From: Planctomycetaceae bacterium
Lineage (GTDB): Bacteria; Planctomycetota; Planctomycetia; Planctomycetales; Planctomycetaceae
Direction: 5' to 3'
DNA: 64,000 nucleotides
NCBI GenBank assembly: GCA_019636285.1
Contig: JAHBXV010000004.1
Span: 124,001 to 188,000 of the forward strand
The translations under genes were made by a program, and so were the position numbers. The notes below the pieces were generated by a model, which had not been told where the DNA came from, did not search any database, and saw nothing but the letters and a program-made list of their open reading frames with translations. Below, one piece after another: positions 25,270 through 34,367 of this stretch. The stretch's first letter is position 1, and the number at the start of each line of letters is the position of its first letter.

Positions 25270-27528
25270 CTACTCGTTCCGGCGGCGTTCTTCGCGGGTC
25301 AGAGCGCGATCGAGGTCGACGATTGCTTCGCGACTGATGGCCTGGTTGTCGTGGCCGAGCAGCCAGTTGACGTCGACTCGCGCTTCGTCGAGGCGCTCGG
25401 TCTGATAGCAGAGCACGGCCCGGAAGAAGCGATCCTGCTCGGATTCTGGCCGGATCGTCAGGACGCTGTCGGTATAGCGGAGCATCGACTCGCGGTCGCC
25501 TTCGTCACGGGCGACGCTGAAGAGGTTCCGCAGCATGCGCACGATGATGTCCTCGGCCGGTTGTGGGTCGAGGTAGGACTCGTCCCAGTCGATATCGCCG
25601 AGTTCCTCGACGCGCGACATCGCATCCTCGCGCGACAGGCGTTTGCCGCGGTCGAAGACGTCGATCAACTCGGTGGCTCCCTCTTTGGGTTCGAACCGCA
25701 CCATGAAGTGGCCCGGGAGGCCGATTCCCACGACGGGAAGATCCAGCCGGCGGGCCAGTTCGAGGTAGACGATGGAGAGCGTGATGGGGAGCCCCTCGCG
25801 ATCGTCGAGCACTTCGTTCAAATAGCTGTTCGAGCGATTGGAATAGTCGGTCCGGCTGCCATGAAACCCGAGTTCCTCGAAAACGGCGCGGTCGAGCGCG
25901 CGCAACGTGTCGGCCGGAGAGGATGCCATGGGGATTTGTCCGCCGATCCGACTGGCCATGCGATCGAGCAAACGCAGATAGGCGTCAACATCGACTTCCC
26001 GGTTATCCAACCGGGCGACCAGCAACGCGGCGTGCATCAGGTCGATCTCTCCGTCTCGATTGGCGAGGACGGCTTTAAGTTCCCGCTGGGTCTGGCGAAC
26101 GTGAATCTCCTCACCGATGCGGCGAATGCGGGCCGCGCGTCGTTCCAGTTCATCGGCGGCGGCGGCCAGAAGCTCGGGAGCTTCGGGGACGCCCGCGGTC
26201 AACTCGTTGACGAGCTGGACTCGCGGAGTTTGATCGTCGCGAATCTCGTCGACGAGTGAGTCGACTCGCTCGCGAATGTCCGCATCGGCTTGGCGCGAGG
26301 CAATCGTCGCGGCGACTTCGAAGTTGCGGAACTCGGCTTCGGTCTGCCGAAACTTGCAGAGTCCCACTGCCCCCTGCCGATAGGTCGTGTCCGTCGACTG
26401 GATGACGGCTTCGTCATTCAGGTAGCAGATCATCCGATCGGCTTCGACCCGAATTTTGAGGTCGTTCCAGCCCTCGCGCAGGAGTTTCCGAGGATCGATT
26501 TCGGTCAGAACCTGCCAGGCGTAAACATCGGGGCCATCAAAGCGGCTGAACCGCAGGCGTCCGCCACTAATGTAGAATCCGTAGTGGCGGTCTTTGCCAT
26601 CGGAGTGAACGACCAGTCCGGCGGCCCCTTCCCGAGGTGTGAATCGAACCTGCACCGCCACTTCGAACGGGATCGGCGGGACGGTTTCGGTCGACAGGCA
26701 AAGTCCTCGTGAGCCGAAGCCAGTCCCCTCCCCTTCCACGAGGATGCGACCGGCCCGCTGCCGCCAGCGCCCGCCGGGTCGCACGATCCATTCGGTCGGA
26801 TCAAGCACACCGATGGTCAGCCACCGGGACATGGGGATGGGGTTGGGATGTTCCAGCAGGGGCTTGAGCGAATTGCCGGGGACCGCGAACCCCAGATTGG
26901 CGGTCTGAAGACTTTTCAGAGTCACCACGCCATGCACGCGGCCCTCCATGTCGAGCAGTGGCCCGCCGCTGTTGCCGCGTTCGATGGGCATGGCGATTTG
27001 CAGCATGGGACGTCCTTCAATGTCGCGGCGTCCGGAAAGGACGCCCGAGACGACGCTCCACTGGAGACCGACCGGGTTTCCGAGAGCGATGACCGGAGCT
27101 CCCTCGCGAAGAGAGTCGGAGTCAGCCAATTCCAGAGCTGGCAAATCCGTGGCATCGACCTTGAGAATGGCCAGATCCTGGGACTTGGACGTTGCATGAA
27201 CGGCGCTGACGGGGAACTTGCGGTCGTCGGCGAGCTTCACCTGGATGGGGCGGGCTTCGCCAATCACGTGCAGATTCGTCGCGATCAGGCCGTCCGAGGA
27301 GATAATGAACCCGGAACCCAGGCCCTGCCTTTCGCCGTCACGTCCTTCGAAGGTGATCACCACCACGGACTTGCGCGCCTCGGTAAAGACCTCTTCCACC
27401 GTCTTCTTTTTCGGGGGAGCCGTGGCGGACAACGCATCGGCGGCGGGGGCGTCCTCGGCGGGAAGGACGGCGGGCCAGAGAACCAGGAGCAGGAACAGAA
27501 AGTTCGCCAATTTACCCGCGTCAACCAT
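25270..27528 (-). CDS. Trypsin-like (HtrA) protease fused to jelly-roll and SirB1/transglutaminase-like domains
   Basis: 752 residues from the ATG at 27528 (AAAGG seven bases upstream), with a signal peptide (FLFLLLVLWPAVLPA). Residues 45-230 are an S1C protease: H87 (ATNLHVIG), D118 (SQDLAIL) and S187 (RGNSGGPLL) form an intact triad. No PDZ domain follows; instead about 285-420 is a beta-rich LamG/DUF1080-like domain (FYISGGRLRFSRFDG, WNDLKIRVEADRMICYLN). Residues about 460-752 match the SirB1/Transglut_core2 region with TPR-like helices (PADTLRALDRAVFEELGF, GLPITLSIVYLELARRL, GLPGHFMVRF). The Cys of true transglutaminases is absent at the usual place. It probably works outside the membrane in protein quality control, but the fusion is unusual. 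A longer frame uses a TTG at 27558. Confidence 0.85.
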   Translation of the reverse strand: MVDAGKLANFLFLLLVLWPAVLPAEDAPAADALSATAPPKKKTVEEVFTEARKSVVVITFEGRDGERQGLGSGFIISSDGLIATNLHVIGEARPIQVKLADDRKFPVSAVHATSKSQDLAILKVDATDLPALELADSDSLREGAPVIALGNPVGLQWSVVSGVLSGRRDIEGRPMLQIAMPIERGNSGGPLLDMEGRVHGVVTLKSLQTANLGFAVPGNSLKPLLEHPNPIPMSRWLTIGVLDPTEWIVRPGGRWRQRAGRILVEGEGTGFGSRGLCLSTETVPPIPFEVAVQVRFTPREGAAGLVVHSDGKDRHYGFYISGGRLRFSRFDGPDVYAWQVLTEIDPRKLLREGWNDLKIRVEADRMICYLNDEAVIQSTDTTYRQGAVGLCKFRQTEAEFRNFEVAATIASRQADADIRERVDSLVDEIRDDQTPRVQLVNELTAGVPEAPELLAAAADELERRAARIRRIGEEIHVRQTQRELKAVLANRDGEIDLMHAALLVARLDNREVDVDAYLRLLDRMASRIGGQIPMASSPADTLRALDRAVFEELGFHGSRTDYSNRSNSYLNEVLDDREGLPITLSIVYLELARRLDLPVVGIGLPGHFMVRFEPKEGATELIDVFDRGKRLSREDAMSRVEELGDIDWDESYLDPQPAEDIIVRMLRNLFSVARDEGDRESMLRYTDSVLTIRPESEQDRFFRAVLCYQTERLDEARVDVNWLLGHDNQAISREAIVDLDRALTREERRRNE

Positions 27529-27866
27529 TCCCTTGCCTTTTGAAAGGGGGCTGTTCAACGACTCAGAGGTTGCTGCCGCGCTCCCGACCAGTTTAGACGG
27601 ATGTTCGGGCTCTGACGAGACCGGAAGCGGCCGAAGGGAGTTGAAGCGGCATGGCTTCGGCAGATTCCGCCATAAAAAGTCGCGTTCCCGGACTCAGTTG
27701 ACAATTTTGCCAGCGAACGCCTGCGAAGCACGGTACGGCGTCTTGACCCTTGCCGGGGCATGTGGGAATAAGCCACGAACTGGATCTCTGAGCGATCTTG
27801 TCTCCCTTGAAATCCATTGTTGAAACGTCTGGGTGACACCGGTCGCGGTGACCAAGGAAGGTCCGC
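27529..27866. other. Divergent intergenic region
   Basis: 338 bases between the protease fusion (minus) and the repeat lipoprotein (plus). A perfect TTGACA occurs at 27698-27703 on the plus strand, but no good -10 follows at the normal spacing. No gene is seen. Confidence 0.4.
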
Positions 27867-29930
27867 ATGTTTCGGGATCGTCGATTTCTCGTCTGCTGCG
27901 CTGCGATTTCGCTGCTGAACGGCGGGGGATGCTCGCACCTGATGGAAACTCGGGCCATCGAGCAGTTTGCCGTGAGCCTGGACAAACAGGATCTCGACAA
28001 GCTGCGCGGCAGTTCGTCGAGCGCGTTCGCGGATCGCGCCTTGCGCACGTCGGAGGCGATGGAAGACCTGAAGATTCTGAACCTTCCGGACGGCAAGACG
28101 TCTGTCGTTGAGGTCGAGGAAGTCAACGATAAGCGCCGCCGCGTTACCGTGCAGGTTGGCGAGAAGAAGCGAGAAGTCTTCTACGAACTGCAGAAGAACA
28201 GCGACGGGCGCTGGGTCGTCGACGAGGTGTATCTGCGGCAGAAACATCAGGGCGTGGAAGTTTACAAGTCCGTCTCGGAACAGATGGATCTTCTCCTGAC
28301 GGTTCGCGAGTTTCTCACGGCCTGGCAGGGTGCGGATCGCGAAGCGGCCCTCGCGGCGACATCGGAGACGCTCCGCGCGGAACTGGAAAAACTACCGCCG
28401 AGCTACCTGGCCTCGCTGACCAGTCGCGTCACCAGCGGACGTCCGAAGTCTGGCACGCAGCGACCGCGTGCGAGCCTGGATGAAAAGACGGCCGTGGTTC
28501 GGCTGCCCCGGCTCGATGGCGAGACACTGCTGACCCTGGAAATGCAGGACGGCGAGTGGAAGGTAACCGACATTGGGGTTTCCACCTCCAATGAAGAAGA
28601 AATGATCCCGTCGGTCTATAAGCAGGCTTTGGCCGTGAACGCCTGCACGAAATTTCTGCAGGCTTTTGAACTGGAAGACAAAGACGCGCTCCGCGAAATG
28701 GCGACACCGGCGTTTTTCGAGGGGAGTCTCGCGGTTGGTCAATTGCGGCGGGTCAGCCTTCCTTCGCCGCAACTCTCGGAACACCGGATGAAGGTGAAAT
28801 TGCAGTCGAGCCGGGCCGACTTCATTCTCGAGAACGACTTTCAGATCGTTCAAATGAACATGCGGCGCGAAGACGCCGAACAACTCGACCAGCCGCCGCG
28901 GTTTAGCGTGGCGGACGTGACGATTTACGACATGGCGACGCGCCAGGAAATGCGGCTGTCGGCGCTGTTCACCGCGCAGGCGATGCTCGACATTTTCGCG
29001 CAGTCGCTGGCAAATCGCGATCTGACGCACCTGCGCCACAGCAGCACTCGCGATTTTTCGACCCGGGTCTGGCAGCAATTGAATGACGAGTCGCTCGAAT
29101 CGTTGCCGCTGACGATCTTCGCTACGCCGGAGTACCAGGTGGTCGAGACACAGTTTCAGGGGTCGCTCACCCGAATTGTCGTCGATCAGGGAGGTCAGCG
29201 ACTGACCTATCTGATGCGGGAAGAGGGGGGCCGCTTTTATGTCGACGACGTGCTGTGGACCCTGCCGGGGCGGCCCGAGTCGATGAAAGTGACGATGGAA
29301 CTCCTGGTGCCCGTCCATCGGTTCGCCTCGGCGATCGCGGCAGGACGCGACGCCAGCCATCAGCAGACCGCCCTGACGCAACTCCAAAAGACGTGCTCGG
29401 CCGATTTCAATCGCATGGTCTGGCAGCAGACGAGTTTCGTCCCGAACAACGGCTATTCGGCGGACACTTTTCTGCGGACCGAGTTGACGTCGGTCGTACA
29501 GACGGACAAACACGTGACCTTGCAATTCGGCAACGCGGAGTTCGGGGCTCGCGTGCAACTGGCGCGCGAGTACGAACACTGGACGGTCGACGACATTGAA
29601 CTGATCGCCGGGGAAACGACGGCCGATCGTCTGGGACTCAAGAAGACGCTCCGCGTGGCTTTGGCCGAAGGCCAGGCACGACCGCCGGCGGGTTATCGCC
29701 GAGTCGATTCGGAAGTCATTCCCGCCAAGGCGGAAACGATCGTGGAGATCCCGGATAAGGGCGACCCGTTCGCCGAGATCGGCCCCGTTGACAACGCCTC
29801 TGAAACCAGTCGTCAGCCGGCGGAATCGAGAGCACCCCGAAAAGTCATGCACGACACGGACGTGATTCCGATCCCGACGCAGTCGAATACGAATCCGGCG
29901 AGTCCCGCCAGGACGACCGTTGGCGAGTGA
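27867..29930 (+). CDS. Lipoprotein with five NTF2/cystatin-like repeats
   Basis: 687 residues. A lipoprotein signal ends at LLNGGGC (C22). The mature part holds about five units of 95-100 residues, at roughly 30-123, 145-238, 258-355, 370-465 and 482-580. Each starts with a helix of the type FLTAWQGADREAAL or FAQSLANRDLTHLR, contains a Ser/Ala-rich turn, and ends in a strand pair with W/F-x-V-x-D-[VI] (GRWVVDEVYL, GEWKVTDIGV, PRFSVADVTIY, GRFYVDDVLW, EHWTVDDIEL). This is the layout of NTF2-like or DUF4878-type folds repeated in tandem. The last 100 residues are Pro/Glu/Thr-rich and probably disordered. No catalytic residues are evident; a scaffold or binding role at the cell envelope is inferred. 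Confidence 0.75.
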   Translation: MFRDRRFLVCCAAISLLNGGGCSHLMETRAIEQFAVSLDKQDLDKLRGSSSSAFADRALRTSEAMEDLKILNLPDGKTSVVEVEEVNDKRRRVTVQVGEKKREVFYELQKNSDGRWVVDEVYLRQKHQGVEVYKSVSEQMDLLLTVREFLTAWQGADREAALAATSETLRAELEKLPPSYLASLTSRVTSGRPKSGTQRPRASLDEKTAVVRLPRLDGETLLTLEMQDGEWKVTDIGVSTSNEEEMIPSVYKQALAVNACTKFLQAFELEDKDALREMATPAFFEGSLAVGQLRRVSLPSPQLSEHRMKVKLQSSRADFILENDFQIVQMNMRREDAEQLDQPPRFSVADVTIYDMATRQEMRLSALFTAQAMLDIFAQSLANRDLTHLRHSSTRDFSTRVWQQLNDESLESLPLTIFATPEYQVVETQFQGSLTRIVVDQGGQRLTYLMREEGGRFYVDDVLWTLPGRPESMKVTMELLVPVHRFASAIAAGRDASHQQTALTQLQKTCSADFNRMVWQQTSFVPNNGYSADTFLRTELTSVVQTDKHVTLQFGNAEFGARVQLAREYEHWTVDDIELIAGETTADRLGLKKTLRVALAEGQARPPAGYRRVDSEVIPAKAETIVEIPDKGDPFAEIGPVDNASETSRQPAESRAPRKVMHDTDVIPIPTQSNTNPASPARTTVGE

Positions 29931-30179
29931 CGCCCGAGCAAGATGTCGTGTCGAGCCGCTCTCCAATATCTCAAGGGATGACCGGCGGTAGCCCGAGCGT
30001 TAATTTCTGGATGACGAAATTACCGGCATGGACCCCCGCGCATCGCGTTGCCGATGGTTTGCGACGCCGCGCCCGCTCCACTATTCTGCCAGACTGGGTC
30101 GTTGGCGGGCCGCGAAGCGAATCGTGGCTGCCATCGAGGAACCCTTCGCGGCGGAAGGATCGCAGGACGGCGGAGCGGA

Positions 30180-33100
30180 ATGGCTGGCGAGTCCAAGGCA
30201 GGAGTGACCGAGACACCATTTGACTGGGATGCCGCCTGGCGGGATCTGTTGGGGTATCTCAACTTTTCCAGCGGTCGGCCCGATGCCAAGTTTCAGTCCG
30301 TCCTCAATGAGGTCTGTCATCGACTGCCGGCCCGACAATTGGCCGGGAAACTCGGCGAGGCCCTGGAGCGGCTGCGGTCGACAAACAGTGCTTTTGGCGA
30401 TTCGTCGCAATGCGACGCCGTCATTCGATTGGCGCTGGACCGAGGGGTGGACTCCTACCGGGAATTCCACGCCGATCTACTGGCGCATGTTCCGGAAGTC
30501 GAATTCTGGAATCCGTTCTTTCTGGCGCGGCTGTGCGAAGCCGTGCTGCAGGAAGGGCCGCCGTGGGACGAGGACGAACGCATTCTGAGCGGGGTACTCG
30601 CGCGGATTAACGATTTCGTCGGTTTTCGCCCGGTCGCGGTACTTGAAAACGGCCGGCTGACTCAGCCGTATTCTCACGAAAAACTGCGGCCCTTCCCGCT
30701 TTATCTGGCCGGTGCCGGGATTATCGATGGTCCCCTCAAGCCCGTGATCGAGGGGGCACTGCAACTGTTGCGGGAAACCCCGGAGGAGATTCGCCGGCAA
30801 TCGCACCTTTATCTGGAAAATTTGCAGGAACTTTCAGTCGACCCTCGCGCGCACGATCACCTTCATCCGGTCAACAAGCGAACCAACTATTTATTCGGCG
30901 AGTGGGATCCCCGACAGATCGATTTGAAGGGAAACTACACCCGGTTCATCGTGCGCCGCGTAATTCTGCAGGCGCTTCAGGAATGGATGGCGACGCAGAA
31001 ACGGACCGCGAAAGCCGAAGTGGTGTTCGACGCGTCGGCCGTTCTGGCTGGCACCATGCTGATGGCATCGGCGATCAGCGGCAGCGGGCCGCAGACACAC
31101 GATTCGACGATCACTTTAACGAAACTGCTGCCAATGGTGGCCCGGCAGCGTGATGCATTCTACGAGCGGATTTTGGCCGAGGCTTCAGGCCAACGGGCGA
31201 AGCGGCTGGAACGTCACGCACGGCTGACGCAACAACCATTCGGGCATGTGCGGCAGGCGTTAAACATGTACCTCGCCCAATACGGGGCCCAGCAGGTTCA
31301 GCGGCGGCAGGTTTCTTATCTGTATGCGCGGATGGGGTTCGCCGAAGCGGCCAGGCGGCAGGCCGCGATCATTGAGTGTCCGTCGGCTCGCTTCGAGTGC
31401 GAAATCCAATGCCGTTTGACGACCACGCGCGTCGCGATCGGCAAAGGCGAAGTCGCCCGCGCGTTTCGCCAGGTTCTGGAGTGCGAAGACCTGTTGCAGC
31501 GCGGCATCGAGTGCGGCGCGATTGTCGATCCGTGGAACATTCTCGGATTTCAGGGCCAGTTCCCGCTGTTTGGATCGCAGGAAGACAGTGTTCCCGATCA
31601 GCGCGTGGAAGTGCTGCTGGACCTGGTCGATGGGCTAATGGGGGCCTTCGCTGCCTGTCTGGAAGAAGCTTCGGCACGCGGTGACGAGATCAAGGATACC
31701 ATTCGCCAACGCTTTGAGCGGTTCGCGACGAACTGGGATCGCTACGGGACGACCGTCGTCGCCGATCTGCCGCGCGTCTCGGGCCGGGAAACCTTCGCCG
31801 CCGCGGAGCACATTTCCCAGGCGCTGGCCGATTGGCGGACCGCGGGCGATGCCTCGGGAAGCGTCGCGTTCTGGCGGAAACACGTCGAACGATTCGAGTC
31901 TTCTCGTGCCTACGCACGCGTCGTTATCGCCCTGCTCGACCGCAAAGACAAGGTTGCGTCGCTGGGACTGATGATGCAGTGGCTGAGTGACGTCGAAACG
32001 GTTGGTTTCGATGCCGGCGATACGTCGCTCGATGGTCTGCTGATTCGCTGGATCGAGGTGGTCGCCGACGCCGGTGCGACTCCCGACGACCCCTGGTTGA
32101 CCTTGCGCCGTGCCTTCGACTTTCTGGAAGCGAATGCCGGAGATTACTGGAAGCCCCCGGTCCTGTCCGAGGCGACAGGCGCCTCTGCCCCCGGACCTGC
32201 CGCTGAAGAGGGCGGACCGGAGGAGGTCGATGAACTTTACGGTGCGGCCTACGAAGGAGTCGTCTTCCGCGACAGCACCGACGATGGAGTGGAAGGCCCG
32301 ATCGCCGATGGGGCCTCGTCGACCGGCGACGGCGAAATGGAATGGCTGGAGAAGTGGCTGGAGCCACGACTGAAGTTCCTGCGGACCGTTTCCCTGTTGT
32401 GGCAGAAGTCGTCGGCAATTCTCGTGCAGCGGCGACGGCCCGAAGAAGCACCGGAGGGGTCCCCTGCCCCAGCGCCAGAACCCTGGTCGGCCGAGCAGCG
32501 GGAATACTTCGCCTCTTGGCTGGAGACAACGTCGCAGTGGCAAGAGGGTCTCATACGGCTGATGCGGGAATTGCAGGGCCGCGAGATTGCCGAGTCGAGC
32601 GGCGAGCAGGAAGCGAATCTGGAATTCGATCAGCAGTTGCAGACGCAGTTCTACCTGTTGCAGACCACGGTTCTGACGTGCCTGAGCTGCCGCGCGGCCG
32701 GTTGGAGTCTCGCGGCCGCGCTGGGTGAAACGGGACAGGGCGAGAAATCGACCGACGGGCTGGAGCAGAGCCTCGCCGGGGTTTATACCTCCGTCTTTCG
32801 GCAAGACCCGGTCAATGTTCGCCGCCAGTTGCCGGCGTTGCTCAAGCAGTTGCAGAAGCGCCCGCTGCTGTATGTGCCGCTGGAACACGGCGGGGCTGCC
32901 GAACAGATTCTGGAAGCGCGCACGCATCAGGCAATCATTCGGTTTCTGCTGTCTCATCTGCCACGTTTGGGGATGCTGCGCGAAACCTGGCACGTGCTGC
33001 GCGTGGCGTATGCCATGGAGCGGTCGTCCCGTCCACAGGGACTGGCGGTGACCGAGTTCGACCGGCTGTTCCGGATTGCCCTGCGGGGATCGCTCGAACA

Positions 33101-34148
33101 GACACTGTTGGCCGCCGAACACTGGAAGGGTGGCAGGTTCCCCGACGAAGAGCTGATCGACATCGTGGGCTCGATCGTCGAGTTCTATCTCGAACAGTGG
33201 CTTGAGCACAGCCAGTCGATGCGACTGACCAGCGTCGAAACACTGCGGATGGAAGCGCTCTGGGATGAGACGCGCGAGTTCATCCAACGCTTCGGCGGCG
33301 AACTGCTGCATGCCCGCATTCTGACGTTGGGTCATGTTCGCGCGATTCTGCACAACGGCATCGGCAAGTTTCTCGATTACCTCGACGAGAACGAAGATCC
33401 TCTGCACCCTTCGCCACTGCTGGAGGCAATTCGTTCCGGGGCCGCGGATCGGGGGGAAGTCGAGGAACAACTGCGCCTGATCTACCAGATTGTGGTCGAG
33501 AAGTTCGACCGTTTTCTGGAATACAATACCACGACGACGCAGTCGGATTACGGCGAAATGTTTTACACGCTCCTCGATTTTCTGCGGCTGGAAGCCGCAT
33601 ACGATCGAGATGCCTGGAACTCGTCCCCGGTTCCCCTGGCGCACGAAGTGCTAGCCCGGTCCGGCCGCGAAGAAGCTGCCCGTATCTGGGAAGATGTGTT
33701 CGCGGTCAAAACCGAGGAACTGGCTGGCCAGCACCTTGCCGACCTTAGGCGTCTGGAAAAGGCATACGGCATGCGCTTGCCATCCATCCGTAGCCGGCTC
33801 GAGGAGGAATTTGTTAAACCGCTAGCCGTTAACAAAATGATTGCCCGCATCGGGCAATGCCTCAGCGATTCGCGCGAAGAGCGCCCCGAATCGGCCGCAT
33901 TCCACAAACTGAGCGAAGAAGTCGAAGAGTATTTGAAGTCTTCAACCGGATCGGGGCTCGAAGTACCGGCCTGGCTGCGGCTGCTGGAGGAAGAAATCGG
34001 CCGCCAACAGTACGGCGACGCCGGAGCACCCGCCGATTCGGAACCCGACGTCTCCCTCCCGCCGCCGCACCTCAACCTCCGCGAAATGCGGCAGCAACTC
34101 CGCCAGTGGAAGCAACCCCTCACCGCCCGCAAACGCGGGAATGCGTGA
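30180..34148 (+). CDS. Large (1,322-residue) protein of unknown function
   Basis: The ATG at 30180 has GGAG five bases upstream and is preferred over an in-frame start at 30048 whose first 44 residues are Arg/Gly/Cys-rich and atypical. No signal peptide or TM helix is seen, so the protein is probably cytosolic. It is almost entirely helical, with Leu, Glu, Arg and Trp, and has HEAT/TPR-like periodicity in places, but no repeat is clean enough to name. A Pro/Gly/Glu-rich acidic break lies near residues 710-770. I recognise no enzyme motif. The gap to the next large gene is 218 bases. Function unknown. Confidence 0.75.
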   Translation: MAGESKAGVTETPFDWDAAWRDLLGYLNFSSGRPDAKFQSVLNEVCHRLPARQLAGKLGEALERLRSTNSAFGDSSQCDAVIRLALDRGVDSYREFHADLLAHVPEVEFWNPFFLARLCEAVLQEGPPWDEDERILSGVLARINDFVGFRPVAVLENGRLTQPYSHEKLRPFPLYLAGAGIIDGPLKPVIEGALQLLRETPEEIRRQSHLYLENLQELSVDPRAHDHLHPVNKRTNYLFGEWDPRQIDLKGNYTRFIVRRVILQALQEWMATQKRTAKAEVVFDASAVLAGTMLMASAISGSGPQTHDSTITLTKLLPMVARQRDAFYERILAEASGQRAKRLERHARLTQQPFGHVRQALNMYLAQYGAQQVQRRQVSYLYARMGFAEAARRQAAIIECPSARFECEIQCRLTTTRVAIGKGEVARAFRQVLECEDLLQRGIECGAIVDPWNILGFQGQFPLFGSQEDSVPDQRVEVLLDLVDGLMGAFAACLEEASARGDEIKDTIRQRFERFATNWDRYGTTVVADLPRVSGRETFAAAEHISQALADWRTAGDASGSVAFWRKHVERFESSRAYARVVIALLDRKDKVASLGLMMQWLSDVETVGFDAGDTSLDGLLIRWIEVVADAGATPDDPWLTLRRAFDFLEANAGDYWKPPVLSEATGASAPGPAAEEGGPEEVDELYGAAYEGVVFRDSTDDGVEGPIADGASSTGDGEMEWLEKWLEPRLKFLRTVSLLWQKSSAILVQRRRPEEAPEGSPAPAPEPWSAEQREYFASWLETTSQWQEGLIRLMRELQGREIAESSGEQEANLEFDQQLQTQFYLLQTTVLTCLSCRAAGWSLAAALGETGQGEKSTDGLEQSLAGVYTSVFRQDPVNVRRQLPALLKQLQKRPLLYVPLEHGGAAEQILEARTHQAIIRFLLSHLPRLGMLRETWHVLRVAYAMERSSRPQGLAVTEFDRLFRIALRGSLEQTLLAAEHWKGGRFPDEELIDIVGSIVEFYLEQWLEHSQSMRLTSVETLRMEALWDETREFIQRFGGELLHARILTLGHVRAILHNGIGKFLDYLDENEDPLHPSPLLEAIRSGAADRGEVEEQLRLIYQIVVEKFDRFLEYNTTTTQSDYGEMFYTLLDFLRLEAAYDRDAWNSSPVPLAHEVLARSGREEAARIWEDVFAVKTEELAGQHLADLRRLEKAYGMRLPSIRSRLEEEFVKPLAVNKMIARIGQCLSDSREERPESAAFHKLSEEVEEYLKSSTGSGLEVPAWLRLLEEEIGRQQYGDAGAPADSEPDVSLPPPHLNLREMRQQLRQWKQPLTARKRGNA

Positions 34149-34367
34149 GCCGGGTCGAGTTCGTCTCGACGTGACCGTCATGAGTACGTCACGTCCGGGG
34201 CTCTTCATCGCTCCATACGCGTATCAGGGTGAGTACCTAGGTCTCGTCGACACGACTTGCATTCGCTGCGCGGGGGTGGCAACGTAGCCCTGAAGCTTGA
34301 AGATGGCGGCCGTCAGCGCGAGACCATTGAAGCCGCCTCTTGAGTCCCTCTTTTCAAGGGTGTTGCC

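Noticed and set aside
25033-26259. 408-codon plus-strand open frame
   Set aside because: Antisense to the protease fusion, whose domains are clear on the other strand.
28392-29966. 524-codon minus-strand open frame
   Set aside because: Antisense to the repeat lipoprotein, Arg/His-rich and without features.
31635-33644. 669-codon minus-strand open frame
   Set aside because: Antisense to the 1,322-residue gene with shadow composition (Arg/Gln/Leu, no domains).
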